A DNA stretch of 64,000 nucleotides from the NCBI GenBank assembly GCA_021904315.1, contig CM038922.1, forward strand, positions 18,017,347 through 18,081,346, written 5' to 3'. This document shows positions 62,801 to 64,000 of this stretch, one piece after another. Positions within the stretch are counted from its first letter, which is position 1. The number at the start of each line of letters is the position of its first letter. This DNA is from Sphagnum magellanicum (taxonomy: Eukaryota; Streptophyta; Sphagnopsida; Sphagnales; Sphagnaceae). Below the pieces are notes generated by a model that was not told where the DNA came from, did not search any database, and saw only the letters and a program-made list of their open reading frames with translations. Made by a program: the position numbers and the translations under genes.

Positions 62801-64000
62801 TAGCAGCTCGTGCAAACAACTTCAATCTATCTCTGGTCTCTAGTCTTACTTTGTTACTCCCTCAAACTATGTTTCCTGATGGTAATTACAAGTGTTTGGC
62901 TAGTTACTAGCGCAACGGAAAAAGTCTGTAACTAGTCCAATCTTCCTCCAAACCAACCGATCTACCTCTTAATCTACACCTCTCTATGAGCATCTAGCAC
63001 AATCTACCCTCCTCTCCAACAACATGCTCTCTCAAAAACCTTGCCACTTCCTCTACAGCTCTCTCCTTCCGCACCACCCACCATCAGCCACCTCAAAACC
63101 TTTCTCCTAGCCTTTGAATTGCTAGCTCCTCCGCCGCCATGCACTCTCCACCGCCTCAAATCATAATTGCAGCACCTCCTCAAACCATAATTGCGTGCCG
63201 TCTCCCTTACGCGTGATGATCCTCCTTGGTCCTCCAGAAGTAGCCGCCATGCATTCTTGCAGTAAATGAGAATAATGCGCAACCAAACCAGTGATGGTTG
63301 CAAAAATCAGGATTAGAAATAATATAGCTCCATTGTGCGATGACCCGCTGTTCGGTCACAACAACACATTCAAACATTTGATTTGAGATCACACAACTTG
63401 AATTATTCTCATACAAACATTTTGAGTTATATTCACACTAGAACTAGTTTCAAATTAACTTACCTCAATTTACTTACAATAACTAGGATCATGTATTTAG
63501 TTAATTTCAAACTTTTGAAAAGTCCAAAATTAACAAATGACCATTATGAAAATTTGAGGAAAAACTTTGATTTGCAAGCCACCAAATTACAAAATTTCAT
63601 AATTAACAATTAAGTCCATAATTAATTAAATACATGTTTAAAACATAACCATGTAACAAATAGAACATTCTTGACAAGTGAAATGATTTGTTACAACATA
63701 TTATTATGCACACTCTTTTCTAACCTACCTAAATATTCACCCTATGTATTTTTTCTACTTAGGTTATTTTGTTACATTACTTCACATATATACATAATTT
63801 AAGTTACTAATAATTAAGCTACCTTAGACTATTTTTAAATTAGTGTAAGTTTCATAAGTCTATGTGTGGGCTACCATAAGCTAGGTTCCTACATTAATCC
63901 TAAGTTAGTTTAGGCTAATTTAAACCATTCCTAAGCTAGTGTACCTCAACTTAAATTATTCTTAAGCTACCATAGGTTAGGATTTTAAGTTGCTATTAAG
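59843..64000. other. Intergenic DNA without a supported gene
   Basis: No gene is supported. The part 60500-60960 has moderate GC and a 75-codon frame after a TTTTCAG acceptor-like site (DPPWPECFSNWKLYLPKCGW), which I cannot assign. The part 62330-63300 has balanced GC and may be a fragment of a retroelement, since its frames lack any domain. From 63400 to the end the sequence is AT-rich and built from short TAAGCTA/CTTAGGTTA phrases. Confidence 0.5.

Noticed and set aside
63004..63303. 99-codon minus-strand frame rich in Arg and Gly
   Set aside because: Composition-driven, no domain, located in retroelement-like DNA.
1..64000. CRISPR arrays, bacterial operons, rRNA or tRNA genes
   Set aside because: The window is plant nuclear DNA. 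I saw no regular spacer-repeat array and did not recognise tRNA or rRNA sequence by eye; a tRNAscan run would be needed to exclude single tRNA genes.

Overview
The window is nuclear DNA of a land plant. Four multi-exon genes with GT-AG introns sit in very AT-rich sequence full of decayed repeats. I assembled all four models by hand: in each the reading frame is continuous across every junction, and each matches a plant family I recognise by memory. The genome is probably large and non-angiosperm (fern, lycophyte or gymnosperm). The hints are the sparse genes, the old repeats, a degenerate PPR gene of the MYAKCGSIEDA type, and a transposon-like ORF of a kind I associate with early-diverging land plants. 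I cannot name the species.

Layout. 1-12 kb holds a GC-rich tandem-duplication island (0.3-0.8 kb), about 7 kb of gene-free AT-rich DNA, a degenerate telomere-like heptamer block (8.0-8.6 kb), AATTGAATTC-type repeats (8.9-9.6 kb) and several dispersed repeat copies (10.3-11.7 kb). 12.6-17.9 kb (+) is an intact 7-exon gene for a secreted, GPI-anchored, cysteine-rich protein of the SPARK / At1g61900 type, with a four-copy 82-84 bp minisatellite just upstream. 19.56-26.35 kb (-) is an intact 16-exon sphingosine-1-phosphate lyase gene, including a 16-nt microexon. It converges on the SPARK gene. 26.4-33.7 kb is gene-free repeat DNA. 33.96-35.24 kb (-) holds a chain of exon-like segments from a gene I cannot identify. 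36.25-40.57 kb (+) is an intact 9-exon coiled-coil gene of the At4g15545 type. 42.65-44.3 kb (-) is a PPR pseudogene. 46.9-48.7 kb (+) is a decayed transposase-like ORF. 54.2-57.2 kb (-) is an intact 6-exon cytochrome P450 of the CYP85 clan (CYP716-like). 57.6-64 kb holds an orphan exon, tandem repeats, a pair of foldback MITE-like elements and no further gene I can support.

The four genes are unrelated housekeeping or metabolic genes and I see no operon, cluster or shared pathway. I looked for a new biological system and did not find one. The items most worth following are the unidentified exon chain at 34-35 kb, the 16-nt microexon in the lyase gene, the foldback elements at 59 kb, and the repeat families that recur across the window, including an inverted pair 17 kb apart.
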